Source: Leuctra nigra
Taxonomy: Eukaryota > Arthropoda > Insecta > Plecoptera > Leuctridae
Assembly: GCA_934045905.1 (NCBI GenBank)
Contig: OW203768.1
Location: 19,916,770 to 19,980,769, forward strand
DNA length: 64,000 nucleotides
Direction: 5' to 3'
Below, piece after piece: positions 33,801 through 41,400 of this stretch (its first letter is position 1; every line of letters begins with the position of its first letter). Both the position numbers and the translations under genes were made by a program. A model generated the notes under the pieces. The model was not told the origin of the DNA, searched no databases, and saw only the letters and a list, made by a program, of their open reading frames with translations.

Positions 33801-34029
33801 AGTTGTATTACTTTGCCAATTATTAAATGAGCACATTTTTTTTAAAGTACACAAAAAAGTACTGTATTTACACAACTCTTCAGATTTTTATTGTTCAAGA
33901 GCAGTCCGATATCGAATTGTTTGCTGAATGCAGTCAGAGGTGAAGAAATTCTCTGAACACGTGTTTTTTTTGCAGGTTTCCAACAGTGCTTATTCATTTC
34001 TGAACGTGATATGGAGCAAGAAGGATTAA
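11095..34029 (+). CDS. Insect odorant receptor OR2 (7tm_6), seven exons, Polinton in intron 1
   Basis: Exons are 11095-11233, 29322-29742, 30497-30919, 30997-31096, 32033-32137, 32697-32852 and 33976-34029. They sum to 1,398 bp, or 465 residues plus stop, a normal length for the family. All junctions are GT-AG, and phases (1,2,2,0,0,0) equal those of OR3. Exon 1 starts at tandem ATGs and ends in VLVFFG, continuing in frame to [10 protein letters not shown] in exon 2. The family C-terminal signature is in exons 6-7 ([17 protein letters not shown], then a [12 protein letters not shown] tail). Several hydrophobic segments fit the seven-helix inverted topology of insect receptors. The 18-kb intron 1 holds a complete Polinton plus nested MITEs. 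Whether splicing still bridges it is unknown. Exon 1 could also have belonged to a different gene copy before rearrangement. Confidence 0.85.
11353..11358. repeat. Left target site duplication of the Polinton
   Basis: TGTATT directly precedes the element terminus AGTAGGGTGAAATTAGC and is repeated at 27603-27608 directly after the other terminus. Six bases is the known duplication length for Maverick/Polinton integrases. Confidence 0.95.
11359..12471 (+). repeat. Left terminal inverted repeat of the Polinton
   Basis: The outer 320 bp contains a row of AGGTCA-type half-sites (TGACCTTTGACCTTTGACC region, 11455-11488) and one TGACGTCA at about 11605. Inside follow six 145-bp tandem units, marked by ACGTCATCTGAGGATG at 11681, 11826, 11971, 12116, 12261 and 12406. 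Most carry TGACGTCA and GATGAG-rich stretches; the fourth has TAACGTCA. The repeat is the inverse of 26781-27602 but 291 bp longer, that is, two extra units. Confidence 0.93.
12565..12780 (+). promoter_or_regulatory. 77-bp tandem repeats with heat-shock-like and CRE-like sites before polB
   Basis: Copies of CATGTTTCATTCTCGACG start at 12565, 12642 and 12719, with a degenerate one near 12507. Two units hold GAACATTCTC followed by GAAGTCTAGAA (12613-12635 and 12690-12712). Read at 5-bp steps, the second has GAA, TTC, GAG, GTC, GAA, a heat-shock-element array with two imperfect modules. Each unit also has TGCGTCAGC, a CRE/Maf-like core. It lies about 0.8 kb before the polymerase start. Confidence 0.5.
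12785..12842. repeat. GA microsatellite
   Basis: A run of about 28 GA dinucleotides lies between the left regulatory repeats and the polB leader. GA tracts bind GAGA-type factors in insects; a role here is only possible. Confidence 0.85.
13159..13511 (+). other. Two probable introns in the polB 5' untranslated leader
   Basis: Donor CTG|GTGAGT at 13159 pairs with acceptor TTACAG ending 13279. Donor GAG|GTATGT at 13355 pairs with TTCTCAG ending 13511, four bases before the polymerase ATG. Both spans are AT-rich. This is inferred from splice consensus only. Confidence 0.5.
13516..17400 (+). pseudogene. POLB: Polinton protein-primed DNA polymerase B, with two in-frame stops
   Basis: The frame spans 1,295 codons, a typical length. 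Three C2H2 zinc fingers lie at residues 6-100 (e.g. [17 protein letters not shown]), then a Ser/Pro-rich linker and another C2H2 near 425. ExoI (YADFEC, about 479), an inserted EndoVII-like HNH block (CSICN...[12 protein letters not shown], about 577-610), ExoII ([10 protein letters not shown], about 622), ExoIII (YVKTD, about 771), polymerase motif A (YWDVNNLYG, about 868) and motif C (TDTDSL, about 1132) follow in the family order. Stops interrupt it at 16534-16536 (TAG) and 16708-16710 (TAA), both between motifs A and C; the frame never shifts. This copy could therefore not make the whole enzyme. In intact elements it copies the linear genome from a protein primer. The 16537-16845 stretch is still clearly coding-like. 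Confidence 0.93.
17593..18228 (+). CDS. ATP: Polinton DNA-packaging ATPase (A32/FtsK-HerA type)
   Basis: The protein has 211 residues. Walker A is GPTSCGKS (15-22) right after a hydrophobic strand. Walker B is ILIIDDL (82-88) with acidic residues 86-87. A downstream [13 protein letters not shown] block (about 115-128) fits the sensor strand of this family, and length is typical. In the virus-like cycle it would pump genome DNA into capsids using ATP. A new transcription unit seems to start here: a 190-bp gap with AATAAA (about 17444) after the polymerase frame separates the two. The frame is intact. Confidence 0.92.
   Translation: MNPTWKVPFTALIAGPTSCGKSYFIRRFLNHLDFMVDLSIESITWCYSEWQSLYESIQDSRVKFHEGILNPTELTDSSGAQILIIDDLIREADERVVDLFTKISHHRKVCVFLISQNIFNQGKGRRDISLNAHYIILFKNPRDKSQIVHLARQVNPRNIKYVQESYEDATSKPHGYILFDFTQTCPENMRLRTLIFPDDQYHVVYTPKSVK
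18263..18598 (+). CDS. Small basic protein with adenovirus pX-like hydrophobic C-terminus
   Basis: It has 111 residues and follows the ATPase stop by 34 bp. The body is Lys/Arg-rich, suggesting DNA binding. The C-terminus is [19 protein letters not shown], a Gly-Gly plus Pro/Leu-rich hydrophobic tail of the kind seen in adenovirus core protein pX and in small proteins of related polintons and adintoviruses. A core or DNA-condensing role is inferred from charge and this tail only. The first ATG in good context was chosen; an upstream ATG at 18185 would overlap the ATPase. Confidence 0.6.
   Translation: MTDSMKKYAQLLKALCKASPALRRSILKSADKGLIQSICTCTLNTLKGRVPLKPAQKNKLHRHKKFLRKITRKGETWKTKKKILIQSGGAFLPLLIAPLLSGLLGSIFNSS
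18613..19320 (+). pseudogene. PX: Polinton PX-like conserved protein, one in-frame stop
   Basis: The frame runs 236 codons and is cut by TAA at 18934-18936 (codon 108). The part after the stop reads on in the same frame and shows the conserved Polinton block: a YDKL motif, then [21 protein letters not shown], and a basic stretch ending FKFK just before the integrase. The first half contains an acidic/lysine-rich linker. I know this family only as a conserved virus-like-element protein without a settled function. Spacing is tight, with 14 bp to the upstream gene and 3 bp to the integrase ATG. Expression of the full protein from this copy is unlikely without readthrough. Confidence 0.7.
19324..20415 (+). 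pseudogene. INT: Polinton retroviral-type integrase with chromodomain, one in-frame stop
   Basis: It spans 364 codons. The catalytic triad is D79 (WQADLND), D141 (LQTDKGREF) and E176 (CIAERFNR), 35 residues apart at the second step, hence DD35E. The C-terminal part ends with a chromodomain-like block (VYKIDKIV...[16 protein letters not shown]). A TGA at 19966-19968 (codon 215) separates core from C-terminal domain, with the frame unchanged. The core enzyme would produce the observed 6-bp target duplication, and the chromodomain may guide integration to chromatin. The stop codon overlaps the next gene's start as ATGA. Confidence 0.93.
20412..21194 (+). CDS. mCP: Polinton minor capsid protein (penton-like, single jelly roll)
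   Basis: It has 260 residues and the usual length. It opens with [20 protein letters not shown] and continues with the family blocks [48 protein letters not shown] and [19 protein letters not shown]. These are the conserved strands of the Polinton minor capsid, which forms the vertex capsomers. Start ATG at 20412 overlaps the integrase stop by four bases. Translation from a TTG at 20382 is possible on paper but unsupported. The frame is intact. Confidence 0.9.
   Translation: MSQSLYMTLPSNSSMNIYQNNTTSNFITQLHEPVKLSGGPWEVALVELHYPQTLFNVTQGQNHITVTLKTIIEKKKIRLYERVDIKPGYYENSDKLLKAVNDAIKHLNVSFTPFSDNNVARCVSIINNNNQDEEPEIEFSPKLAAQLGYEQNSTKDVCSINSRAMDMDVGTPKSIFVYCSIIEPQIVGDTVAPLLRIVNTQYKTHRFGEQVIQRFVNLLYVPIMIHDIRSIEIDLRGDTGESLPFQAGTSTVVLHFRKRS
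21191..21685 (+). CDS. Polinton basic virion protein with Lys-rich tail
   Basis: It has 164 residues and starts four bases inside the end of the minor capsid gene (ATGA). The N-terminus contains a [19 protein letters not shown] block, then a predicted amphipathic segment ([20 protein letters not shown]). The C-terminal third is an extreme lysine/arginine tail ending CFKDIFS. The N-terminal motif is a recurring feature of Polinton proteins next to capsid genes. The amphipathic helix suggests membrane or capsid interaction, comparable to adenovirus pVI, and the tail suggests DNA binding. Both are inference. Confidence 0.65.
   Translation: MMDVDVYTKYYLDQAGGRLNVYRGASYQRGHGFGSFFRGLFRAAMPLLRSGARAFGHEAVRTGANFLGDLADNKPVKESFNHRIGEAGVNLKRKVEEKLSNMTGNGLKGVKKLRILQCPIKRKRVKVSPKRTLSFKVKKKKKDKKKKAAVKKKKTTGCFKDIFS
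21688..23025 (+). CDS. MCP: Polinton major capsid protein (double jelly roll)
   Basis: It has 445 residues and an intact frame. It matches the invertebrate Polinton capsid family, often deposited as F54H12.2-like. Visible blocks are [57 protein letters not shown] and [18 protein letters not shown]. The C-terminal half carries [20 protein letters not shown] and ends [22 protein letters not shown]. It would form the hexameric capsomers of an icosahedral shell. Only two bases separate its ATG from the previous stop. An AATAAA about 35 bp after the stop closes the unit. Confidence 0.93.
   Translation: MSLLHALSEESMKSEMNLFEVPSTQICLDRGDWIPYKPIASLTDAAPFEFIISGRGEEYIDLSQSLLAIQAKIVNADGTPLATLVKTKENTVQTAEAVVAPVNNFMHSLISQFEMSVGGKQLPSSFNYPYRAYLECCLNYGPSAKRSHRTCQIWYKDTAGFMEDLGKNTGLQERKKFTTGSKIVDMIGNIHGDLFHQERLMLNGVEIRMKFIKSKDAFHLMAGSNETFKTIILDATLFIRKIRVNPSVMIAHNKALEKANAKYPITRVDVKLVTIPAGVQSKTLDNLFIGQQPKRIIVGLTSNAAINGDYSKNPYNFQHFGLNFFSMYLDGQHIPAKPLQPDFDSNQYIACYHTLFSGSGIHFQDRGIDISRDEYANGYFFLAFDLSPDLSCNEDHFCLQRNGSLRIDVRFKRALSEAIDVILYAEFENILEIDRNRNVIVDYSN
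23124..23873 (+). CDS. BIR-domain (inhibitor-of-apoptosis type) protein in the Polinton
   Basis: It has 249 residues. The C-terminal BIR occupies about 172-236: RLKSFEKFP at the start, [20 protein letters not shown], then [11 protein letters not shown] and PNCMF. Zinc ligands C205, C208, H225 and C232 are all present in BIR spacing. There is no RING domain. The N-terminal half (to about 160) has [10 protein letters not shown] and a C131/H134/C145 cluster; I do not recognise it with certainty, though the layout recalls proteins seen beside other invertebrate mobile elements. BIR proteins bind caspases or their regulators, so suppression of host cell death is plausible, but caspase binding is not shown by the sequence. 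It has its own leader after the capsid poly(A) signal. The frame is intact. Confidence 0.8.
   Translation: MSCVFDFEVIVSDGATCVIKEIAVVDNITQKSKQWILEDKSYGERSPSILFFDENDKNTFTGFTYDSYRSRNDALKNMLLKHCSSYKLKFTITRSNVDYLKEIFFRNIIDLNDLGYRDDQLPLFSYESTKCYVHGVYKGFANSLCSLKNAMKLSEWCITNSDITDMLQLEPRLKSFEKFPNKNVTPHDLAEAGLYYTFHGDKAACPSCDIVINKWMPNDIPFYEHKLWSPNCMFIRGLSMNVKSTVTKD
23880..24404 (+). CDS. PRO: Adenain-like cysteine protease (Polinton maturation protease)
   Basis: It has 174 residues and starts 6 bp after the BIR gene. Catalytic candidates stand in adenain order: H52 in [11 protein letters not shown], acidic D59, Q98 in PLQSL, and C109 in [11 protein letters not shown]. Length fits the family. In polintons and adenoviruses it cleaves capsid and core precursors during particle maturation. 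The C-terminus ends in a cysteine cluster ([14 protein letters not shown]). The frame is intact. Confidence 0.9.
   Translation: MYANVLKNALSQDKYTKDIFIGVFAADTIPRHVGQPIQLIANTDVQRLGGSHWTAFHIDAHGNGEFFCSFGFPPVIKKHRQFLNQHCRSWTYNHVPLQSLTSVVCGEYCALFLAYRARGLSLKSFLKNFQPKPSEKNDQLVRSNYFKLFGHCMSHGIKNSGQCCCARAKLHRCL
24537..25199 (+). CDS. Unrecognised 220-residue Polinton protein
   Basis: An open frame follows the protease after a 132-bp gap. Codon use and AT content match its neighbours. The N-terminal half alternates hydrophobic strands ([27 protein letters not shown]) with charged helices, which suggests a small alpha/beta fold. There are no cysteine clusters or Walker motifs, and I cannot name a family. 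Its place at the end of the gene row is where such elements often carry lineage-specific genes. Confidence 0.65.
   Translation: MNITPVNDEKSVFGILQSLFFVNPYRSKLIIVGVNANESFATFVKIVSTNNNLGVVCSYSEWMHFVEELKMWITYVFIIDIRDTAKKELENHVMFVEEHVHGKYIGLKSKTNINFGILLSEVTCREIIKQSDAITFTLIYIEEKSRDLQSTYSNVIKSICNEYFKTQMNEELDYNIDGLIEFANVSIKVNQQNDCILQRVILELGKDFMMKELSLEMFST
25290..25450 (+). repeat. 45-bp tandem repeats upstream of the right-end gene
   Basis: Units containing GAAATATGACACCATATAGC recur at 25331, 25376 and 25421 with flanking partial copies. They lie between the orphan gene and the heat-shock element and are likely part of the promoter of the spliced right-end gene. Confidence 0.7.
25533..25555 (+). promoter_or_regulatory. 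Perfect five-unit heat shock element
   Basis: Five modules alternate exactly every 5 bp: GAA at 25533, TTC at 25538, GAA at 25543, TTC at 25548, GAA at 25553. This is the consensus for trimeric HSF binding. It lies about 180 bp before the ATG of the spliced gene at 25732. A CGTCAGCA core at about 25473 is shared with the polB promoter repeats. Confidence 0.75.
25732..26187 (+). CDS. Small spliced Polinton gene (possible OB-fold, ssDNA-binding-like)
   Basis: The first coding exon is just the ATG (25732-25734), directly followed by donor GTGAGT. The intron is 25735-25845 (acceptor TTTTAG) and exon 2 is 25846-26187, giving 114 codons and 113... to 114 residues beginning [10 protein letters not shown]. 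Blocks [25 protein letters not shown] and [12 protein letters not shown] alternate short strands, a pattern that fits an OB-fold and could serve single-strand DNA binding in protein-primed replication. That function is inference. The exon 2 frame has no ATG at its start, which supports splicing. A five-unit heat shock element lies upstream. Confidence 0.65.
26188..26780. other. AT-rich non-coding stretch inside the right Polinton end
   Basis: No gene is seen. Short imperfect repeats of GTGAAATGTAGATTATTTGTGG occur at about 26240-26380 and homopolymeric A/T tracts at 26640-26760. It probably contains the 3' end of the spliced gene. Confidence 0.5.
26781..27602 (-). repeat. Right terminal inverted repeat of the Polinton
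   Basis: It is the inverse of 11359-12471 with the same outer 320 bp, half-site cluster and terminus. It holds four 145-bp units, marked by the CRE palindrome at about 26841, 26986, 27131 and 27276, against six on the left. Confidence 0.93.
27603..27608. repeat. Right target site duplication of the Polinton
   Basis: TGTATT is identical to 11353-11358. Confidence 0.95.
28310..28545 (+). repeat. Diverged duplicate of the OR2 promoter region
   Basis: Blocks CCTACATAAT, TATTTAAAT, AATTTCACTTCACT and AATAATACATGA occur in the same order as at 10760-11000 upstream of OR2 exon 1. The TATA position is altered, and no exon 1-like sequence follows. It lies in OR2 intron 1, to the right of the Polinton. 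Confidence 0.65.
28684..29277. mobile_element. TA-flanked MITE interrupted by a hAT element
   Basis: The left end GGCCCGGTCTTTCAATG and right end CATTGAAAGACCGGCCC (with small differences) are inverted copies with TA on each side, a Tc1/mariner-type duplication. The hAT-type element 28732-29179 is nested inside. No ORF of note. Confidence 0.65.
28732..29179. mobile_element. Non-autonomous hAT-type element with 8-bp duplication
   Basis: The terminal inverted repeat is CAGGGTGCGAATTG / CAATTCGCACCCTG. The 8-bp target duplication ATTAGGAC is at 28724-28731 and 29180-29187. The interior is GC-rich with G and C runs and no transposase. Confidence 0.85.
31424..31632. repeat. Degenerate MITE related to 56645-56855 (OR2 intron 4)
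   Basis: The interior phrases ACAATCAATCCTC, ATTATTATCAATGAAATCAG and GAGTTAGATGA match the element at 56645-56855, and the ends keep a degenerate inverted repeat within TACACT...GGTGTA. Confidence 0.55.
32822..33187 (+). repeat. 41-bp splice-donor minisatellite in OR2 (nine units)
   Basis: Nine units start every 41 bp from 32822 to 33150. Each has the exon 6 end sequence plus GTAAGT or GTGAGT. Unit 1 overlaps the true exon end at 32852. Reading beyond the first donor meets TAA at once, so later donors cannot give a full receptor. Confidence 0.9.
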
Positions 34030-34073
34030 AATTATGCTGAAAAACTCAACACACTATATTATGTATTATATTA

Positions 34074-34966
34074 ACTAGGAAAACGCTCTGAGTAACGCGT
34101 TGATGAGCGAGCACGGATACGCGCAACACCTCGAACCGAAATTATGTTTATCGAAAATGTCCTTAAAAGCCAATAATTCTAGAATTTCGTCACAGACTTG
34201 TATGAAAATCTCCAACGATTCCTAAAATATTGGTCCCAATAACCACGCAAAGTTTTAAGTTGATCGATTGAACCTTTACGATTGAACGATTCCTTGTTAA
34301 TTTCCAAAAATCACAGGATATCGTTCAAAAAAATGTTAAACGGTCATATCAGTTTCATAATACGTTTGAAAGTTTCTGCTCTCTTGAAGTGAAGATTCAA
34401 AGATTCCGTGAAATATGAAATTCGAGAAATATGATAGCCAACACGCAAAATATCCGTAAACTGTCGATAACTTTTGGATGTAAACACAGTTTAGTCTGAA
34501 AATTGTCAAAAATACAGATAATGTTGGACCCGATGACCATACAAATTTTAAGTTGATCGGTCAAACGGTTCTGGATTAAATTTCAAAAAGCACATGAAAT
34601 ATTTTTTTAAATTTTAACCAATGGGAGGATTTGGCTGAAAATTTGTAAAATAAGAGACAATGCTGGTCCTAATGACCATGCAAAATATAAGGTCGATCAC
34701 ATTTGTCGAAGTCCATTTTCATTTTTCAGCCTATCAGGAGATGTTTATTTAAATTTCAACCAATGAATGGATTTCAAAAAAATTAGGGTCTGCAAACAGA
34801 GAAGGTTGGTTTTACATGTGTGCAAAATTTCAGATCGATCGGTGAAACGGTGCGACCTGTGTATCGGCTATTAGCAGCCAAAAACAAAAACAAACAAAAA
34901 CAAAAAAAAAAAAACAGAGGTCCGTGCCAAAAGAGCCAAAAGGAGACGCTCGCTTCGCTCGCTCAA
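34074..34966 (-). mobile_element. GAGCGAGC-family dispersed repeat, copy B (3' of OR2)
   Basis: This is an inverted copy relative to 1165-2071. It begins ACTAGGAAAACGCTCTGAGT and ends GCTCGCTTCGCTCGCTCAA. It starts 44 bp after the OR2 stop codon and so may form part of the 3' untranslated region. No ORF. Confidence 0.75.
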
Positions 34967-35400
34967 TAAATATCACAGTTATTAATTTTAAAAAAGGAAT
35001 GCATATTTTAATGTTAATCCTCATATCTTTCCTAATACCTTATCCTAAAATATTAGGGTTTGATGGCAAAATTATTAATTTCATAATTTTGAATTGATTT
35101 TAATTTGGTGATTTCACCAGTTTGGTGCGAATGTTTCTTCCGATGTCGATGAATTCTCAGTGTTTGGTGTCGGTGCGAATAGACACTTCGCTTTGTAGAA
35201 TCCAGTATTTACTAGGTATTGCCTCATTTTACCTCGACGAAACACAAAAATAGCAGTTGAATAATTTAAAACTAGAAATCGAATCCTCATACTTAAAGTA
35301 CAATCGATATACCACCAAGACATATTGTGTCATGTATACATGACATACGAGAGTCCAGTTAACCACTGAGGTCTACTTTACCTTGCTGCTCTTGAAAACT

Positions 35401-38400
35401 ATGAAGAAAATAATGGAAAATGTTGAGATTGAAGATTTACAAAATCATGAATATTTAGTTGAATTGTCGATGAAAGAATTGCGATTAAAACAAGAATCGT
35501 TTATCAATAATTATGTCGACGTGCTTGTGTTTTTTGGTAAGTTTTTTTTTTATTTCTGGAGTTTAGATAACATCTAGATCACACAACATCTTCATATCAT
35601 ACATTTGTATTTAGCTGGAATTGTAATATTCCAAGTATACTTCATAGTGCATTATTTTCGCACTACATGAAGCTTTTCAAGAATTAATATTTTTAAACGA
35701 ATCGTAATTATTTTATGCATAGGTGAGCAAAACGTATAAACTAGATTTTGTTTTGTTATAAACCTGTAGTATAAATTCATAACTTTTAGAGAAAAAAAAT
35801 ATTTGTGAAAGGTAAATATTTAACAATTGTTTGGTGTAATATTTATCCCCATAAAAAAAACACTCCGTGTAAAAATACCAGCCAAGTCTCTTCAACTTAA
35901 AAAAAATTGAATAAATCTAAAAATTCAGCACTGAAAAGTAGTGATATCAAAAAATTGGCCAAGTCAAAACTTTTCAAAAAATACTTGGCGCATCGTGCAT
36001 ATAAATAGTAAAGAAGTAGGCTGGAAATCAAATATACTCATCTATACATAAAATATATCTATCCCTAGAAAAACGATGCGCCAAGTATTTTTTGAAAAGT
36101 TTTGACTTGGCCAATTTTTTGATATCACTACTTTTCAGTGCTGAATTTTTAGTTTTATTCAATTTTTTTTAAGTTGAAGAGACTTGGCTGTTTTTTATGG
36201 GGATATCACTCCTTTTTTTAGTTTATTCTTACAACTTGTGACATATATTGTTGCACCAAAGACTATAATTCCTTTAAAAAATACGCCTTTGTGATTTGGT
36301 TGCTAAGAAAAGTTGTACTTGTTACTATGTATATGCTTTAAATAATATGCTATGAAGTATAACGAAAGTTTTGTTCCAATCGGTCCAGCCGTTCTCGAGA
36401 TATGGCATCACTTCCGGTTTTCAAAATGGCGGCTGACTTCACTGCCACCTAAAATTTGTATCTATATATTTTATGCAACATAATAAGCCTTCTGAATATG
36501 TAGTTATTGTTATAAGAAATGATTTTAGTCAGATTTGGCATTTTTATGACGTCATTTCCGGTTTTGGTAATAGTACACATCTATTGCGACTATTGATATT
36601 TCCTAAAGAAGACCGTCCGAATCGTTTGGCGCTAGTTTCGTCCCGATAGGTCCATCCGTTTTAAAATGTGACGTCACTTCCGGTTTCAAAATGGCGGCAC
36701 AAAAATTCGTAGGGGCAAGGTGTCATCAGGCGCCAAAAGTGCATATGTGGTAAAAATTTCAGATCGATCGGTTAAGCCGTTTAGGCTGTGGCGGTGATAG
36801 CAACGTTTCTTGATATCATCAGAATGTGAATCAGAATCTGAAAGTGGTGTAATTTTACGTATTTCACAGCCCTCTAGCTCGCAAATGGCATAACCTATTG
36901 TTTCCAAATTTGGTATATGTAGTGGGTTGGGCCATAGCTCGAAATTAAGATATTTCGCAACAATTTGAGTTTTTCCAATTTAAGATCCAGTAGGCCGAAA
37001 ATGCCATGTTGTTGCTTACAGTAAAAGTGTTTGGTCTGCTCCTCATTTTATTAGGCATTTACGGTATGTTGAGTGACTGTGAGTGTACGGTACGACTTGG
37101 CTGGGTGGAGCGACCGCTCCACTAGATTTCCATCTAATACAATCTCAGAGGTAGAGGACCGGAAGTCCATTTCATGAGTTGAGCTAAAAAAACAGTAATC
37201 CTGTCTTCATCCAATCATATTTGTAGTGTTGACATAAGTCATTGCGTAATACAACAATATAAAGTTCTATTTGCTAACATTAGTCGAATGACAATTGATA
37301 GAACTTGATTATACATCATTCTAAAGAAGAGCACATGCATTTCGACGATCTTGATATCTAAGATGTTACTTCAACAAATTAGATACCGGGAAACTTAAAC
37401 TGCTTTTGACATGTTTGAAAAGAAACTAGATATTTTTATGTGGTCTTTAACGCTTTCTTCATGTTACTTTCCCAGGTTAAACTCGTAATAAAAACGAATT
37501 TCCAAAATAATTTTCATTCAACGCATATTTTCTTCAATGAATGTATGTACTATATTAAAATAATAATAAATGTATTTATATTTTTCAGGTTACTATCCCT
37601 GTAGTAGACAAAAGCGGTCAAAGCTTTTGATAGTTTGGAGTACTCTTGGGGTGTATATGTGGGTGGTTTTTACTGTCTTGATGTTTTTCCTATCTGCACC
37701 CATGGACATGTATTTGAACTGGAATAACGACATAATTGTCATCGAGAATATAATATTGCAAGCTGTGCGAGGTGTATTTGGAGTTCAAATGATTATTCAT
37801 CTAACTCGAGGCCAAAGTCTTAAGAATATTGTTGAAACTCTTCTGGAAATGAATCGTGGTTTGACTGGGGATTTACCAAAGATGATGGAAGCACCAAGAA
37901 AGATTGGCATTATGGCCACAGTCGTGCTGTTGGGGGGTACATTACTGATACTTGTGACAGCGAGCACTTTATTCGTTCTCTTTGAAGCGAAGGAGCGAGA
38001 ATTGATCTACAGGTAGGTCCTTTACCGGCGCAATTGCGACAATTACATAGGTCAGGACGCTACTGCTTAAGCATGAACCATCGCTTTGAATGACTATATC
38101 TAGTGGAGCGGTCGCTCCACGCCAGCCAAGTCGTACGGCGCGCACACTCTCATATAAAAAGGCTGGAGCTACCCACTTTTACTGTAAGCATCAAAGTGGC
38201 ATTTTCGGCCTACTGGATCTCAAAATTGGAAAATCTCACATTGTTGCGAAATATCTTAATTTCGAGCTATGGCCCACCCTACAACATATACCAAATTTGG
38301 GAGCAATAGGTTACGCCCTTTGCGAACTAGAGGGCCGTGAAAACCGTGAAATTGTACGGCTTTCTTCAGATGATTATAATAATAATGATTCATCTTCCAA

Positions 38401-41400
38401 TAAATTCCGCGGTCTCCGCCACAGCCTAAACGGCTGGGTTGATTGACCCGAAATTTTCACCACATATACAGCTCGTCTGCCTGATGATACCTTGCCCTTA
38501 TGAATTTTTTGTGCCGCCATTTTGAAACCGGAAGTGACGTCATATCTCAAAAATGCTTAACCGATCGGAACGAAATTTGCGCCAATCGATTCAGACGGTC
38601 CACTTTAAGAAATAACAATAGTGAAATTAAAGTTTTCTAATTACTGAAACCGGAAATGACGTCATAGTTTAGCGAAATCTGCCTACATTCACTTCCCTTT
38701 ATATAAAAACCAACTACATATTCAGAAGGCTTATAATGAAATATTAGTATTTATATACATATTAATACAATGTGTAAGAGCTTTCAGCCGCCATTTTGAA
38801 AACCGGAAGTGATGCCATATCTCGAAAACGGCTGGACCTATTGGAACGATGCTTTCGCAATTCTTCATGGTATATCACTTTAAGTTTATATTAAGCTCCA
38901 AACAATATTTTTTTAGTAACTTATTCGGAAATGGCGTATTTTTTTAAAGGAATTATCCATTGTTGCCCTAATAAGTTTTACAAGTTGTGTAAATAAACTA
39001 AAAAAAAAGTGATATCCCCATAAAAAACACTCCGTGTAAAAAAAACAGCCAAGTCTCTTCAACTAAAAAAAAAATTATGAAATCTAAAAATTCTCCACTG
39101 AAACGTAGTGATATCAAAAAATGAGCCAAGTCAAAACTTTATTTGAAAATTAAAATATACTTGGCGCATCGTTTTTTTAGCGCATTGTAGGTATAGGTAC
39201 TATAAGTATATGTATTTATATCTAGCCTATACTTCTAAGCTATTTATATACACGATGCGCCAAGTATTTTTTAATTTTCAAATAAAGTTTTGACTTGGCT
39301 CATTTTTGATATCACTACGTTTCAGTGCAGAATTTTTAGATTTCATAATTTTTTTTTTAGTTGAAGAGACTTGGCTGTTTTTTTACACGGAGTGTTTTTT
39401 ATGGGGATTCATTATACTAGGAAAACGCTCTGTGTCACGCGTTGATGAGCGAGCACGGATACGCGCAACACCTCGAACCGAAATTTTGTCTATGGAAAAT
39501 GTCATTAAAAGGAAATAATTCTTGAATTTCGTCACATATACTTGTATAAAAGTCTCTAAAAGTTCCTAAAATATTGGTCCCAATAACCTTGCAAAGTTTA
39601 AAGTTGATCGATTGAACCTTTCTGATTGAAAGGTTCCTCGTTAATTTTCAAAAATCACATGATCTCATGGGCGCCCGCAGGATTTCTGCCAGGTGGGGGC
39701 AGGTCAAGGAAAACAATATTGTACGGGTTTAAGGGGGGTGTGGGGGGCGCGCCTCCCACACTGCCCCGCAGGGTGTTTTTTGTTTTTTGGACACTTTGAA
39801 ATCAATTTTGAGACGTTTTGAGGTGTATTTTGTTGAAATATTCAATATTTTTTAATTATTGCACTTTGGGGTGGTGGGGGACAGTTTCAAAACTGCCCCG
39901 CAGGGCATTTTTTGATTTTTTACACTGTGAAATCAATTTTTTTTAGTTCTTTTGGTTACAAAATGATACTATACGTTAAATCCAATACAATTTTTATGTT
40001 TCCCTGATATCCAGGGGGGGGGGCCTTGCTCCCTCCTGCGGGCGCCCATGCATGATCTCATTAAAAAAATATACCTGCTCCTCATATAATATTAGTGTGT
40101 GTACATAATATCAGATTGACTGTTGAATGGTCATTATCAGTTTCATGTTCATTTGAAAATTTCTACTCGAACTACCTTGAAAGTTGGAACGGAAGCGTCG
40201 AAGATGCCGTGATCATATTTTTTTAGAAATTTGACATCCAACTCACAAAATGTCCGTAAAAAGTCAAAAACTTTTGGATTTAAGCACCGATTAGTCTGAA
40301 AATTTTCAAAAATACAGATATTGTTGGTCCCAATGACCACGCAAAGTTTTAAAATGATCGGTCATACGGTTCTAGTTTAAATTTCAAAAATCACTGGAAA
40401 GATGGTTTTAAATTTTAACCTATGAGTGGATTTGGCTGAAGCTTTTTAAGATTGGGGACAATGTTAGTCGTAATGACTTGTCAAAATTTCAAATTGATCG
40501 AAACAACTAATCGAAATATATATTTTTTTAAATTTTAACCAATTTAACATTTTCATTGATAAAGTATAAAATTGAAATTTCATGTGACATTTTGACGGGA
40601 AAATCTATGTGTGACGTAGGCGATGTTATTTCTAAGTCCACAACAATGTATATGCATGGTGAATACTTTGTTGCCATGGCATTGCTGAGCCCCATGACGT
40701 CAATGCCGATATTACTTTTAAAGCAAGGTTAATATATTTTTAAAATTCGAAGATTTCTATTAATCTTTCTATTCATCCCACAATAATAATGTTTTGTAAG
40801 TCTTCATCCTAGACATGTATAGGTACTTTCAACAATGGCTAGAAACGTTTTCGAAGTCGGAGGGGGGGGGGGGGGGGGGGGGGGCAAGGAGATCTTACGC
40901 AGGCCCGGAAATTTTTTCAATTTCGAAATGAATTTGATGCATTTTTAACGCGATTTAAGCACAAATGTTGGTTGATTTGATCATTTAAATTCTTAAATTA
41001 CTACTGTATAAAAATTATACAATTTATCTTTTGCCCTCCTTTGCCCCTCTTCCCTGAAAGTTGGGGGGGGGGGGGGGGGGCATTGTAACCCTTGCCCCCC
41101 CCCCTCGGTTCCTACGCCACCGACTTTCAATATTTTACTTTTAATACGAACATTTTCTTTAGGGCTTGGTACCCGTTCGATGTAACCAACTTTTACGGAT
41201 ACGTGTTTGCTTACTGCTTTCAACAATATACAACAATATTTTTTCTTTACATTGTATTGCTGGATATAAATGCAGCAATTCTTATCTTACAAATATCTCA
41301 GCATTTTAACATTTTGAAACATCAATTTCAACATATTTTTAAAACGGCTGAAGAGAACATCCAGAAAGAAATGGAGTCCATTACACGGCATGATGTGAAA

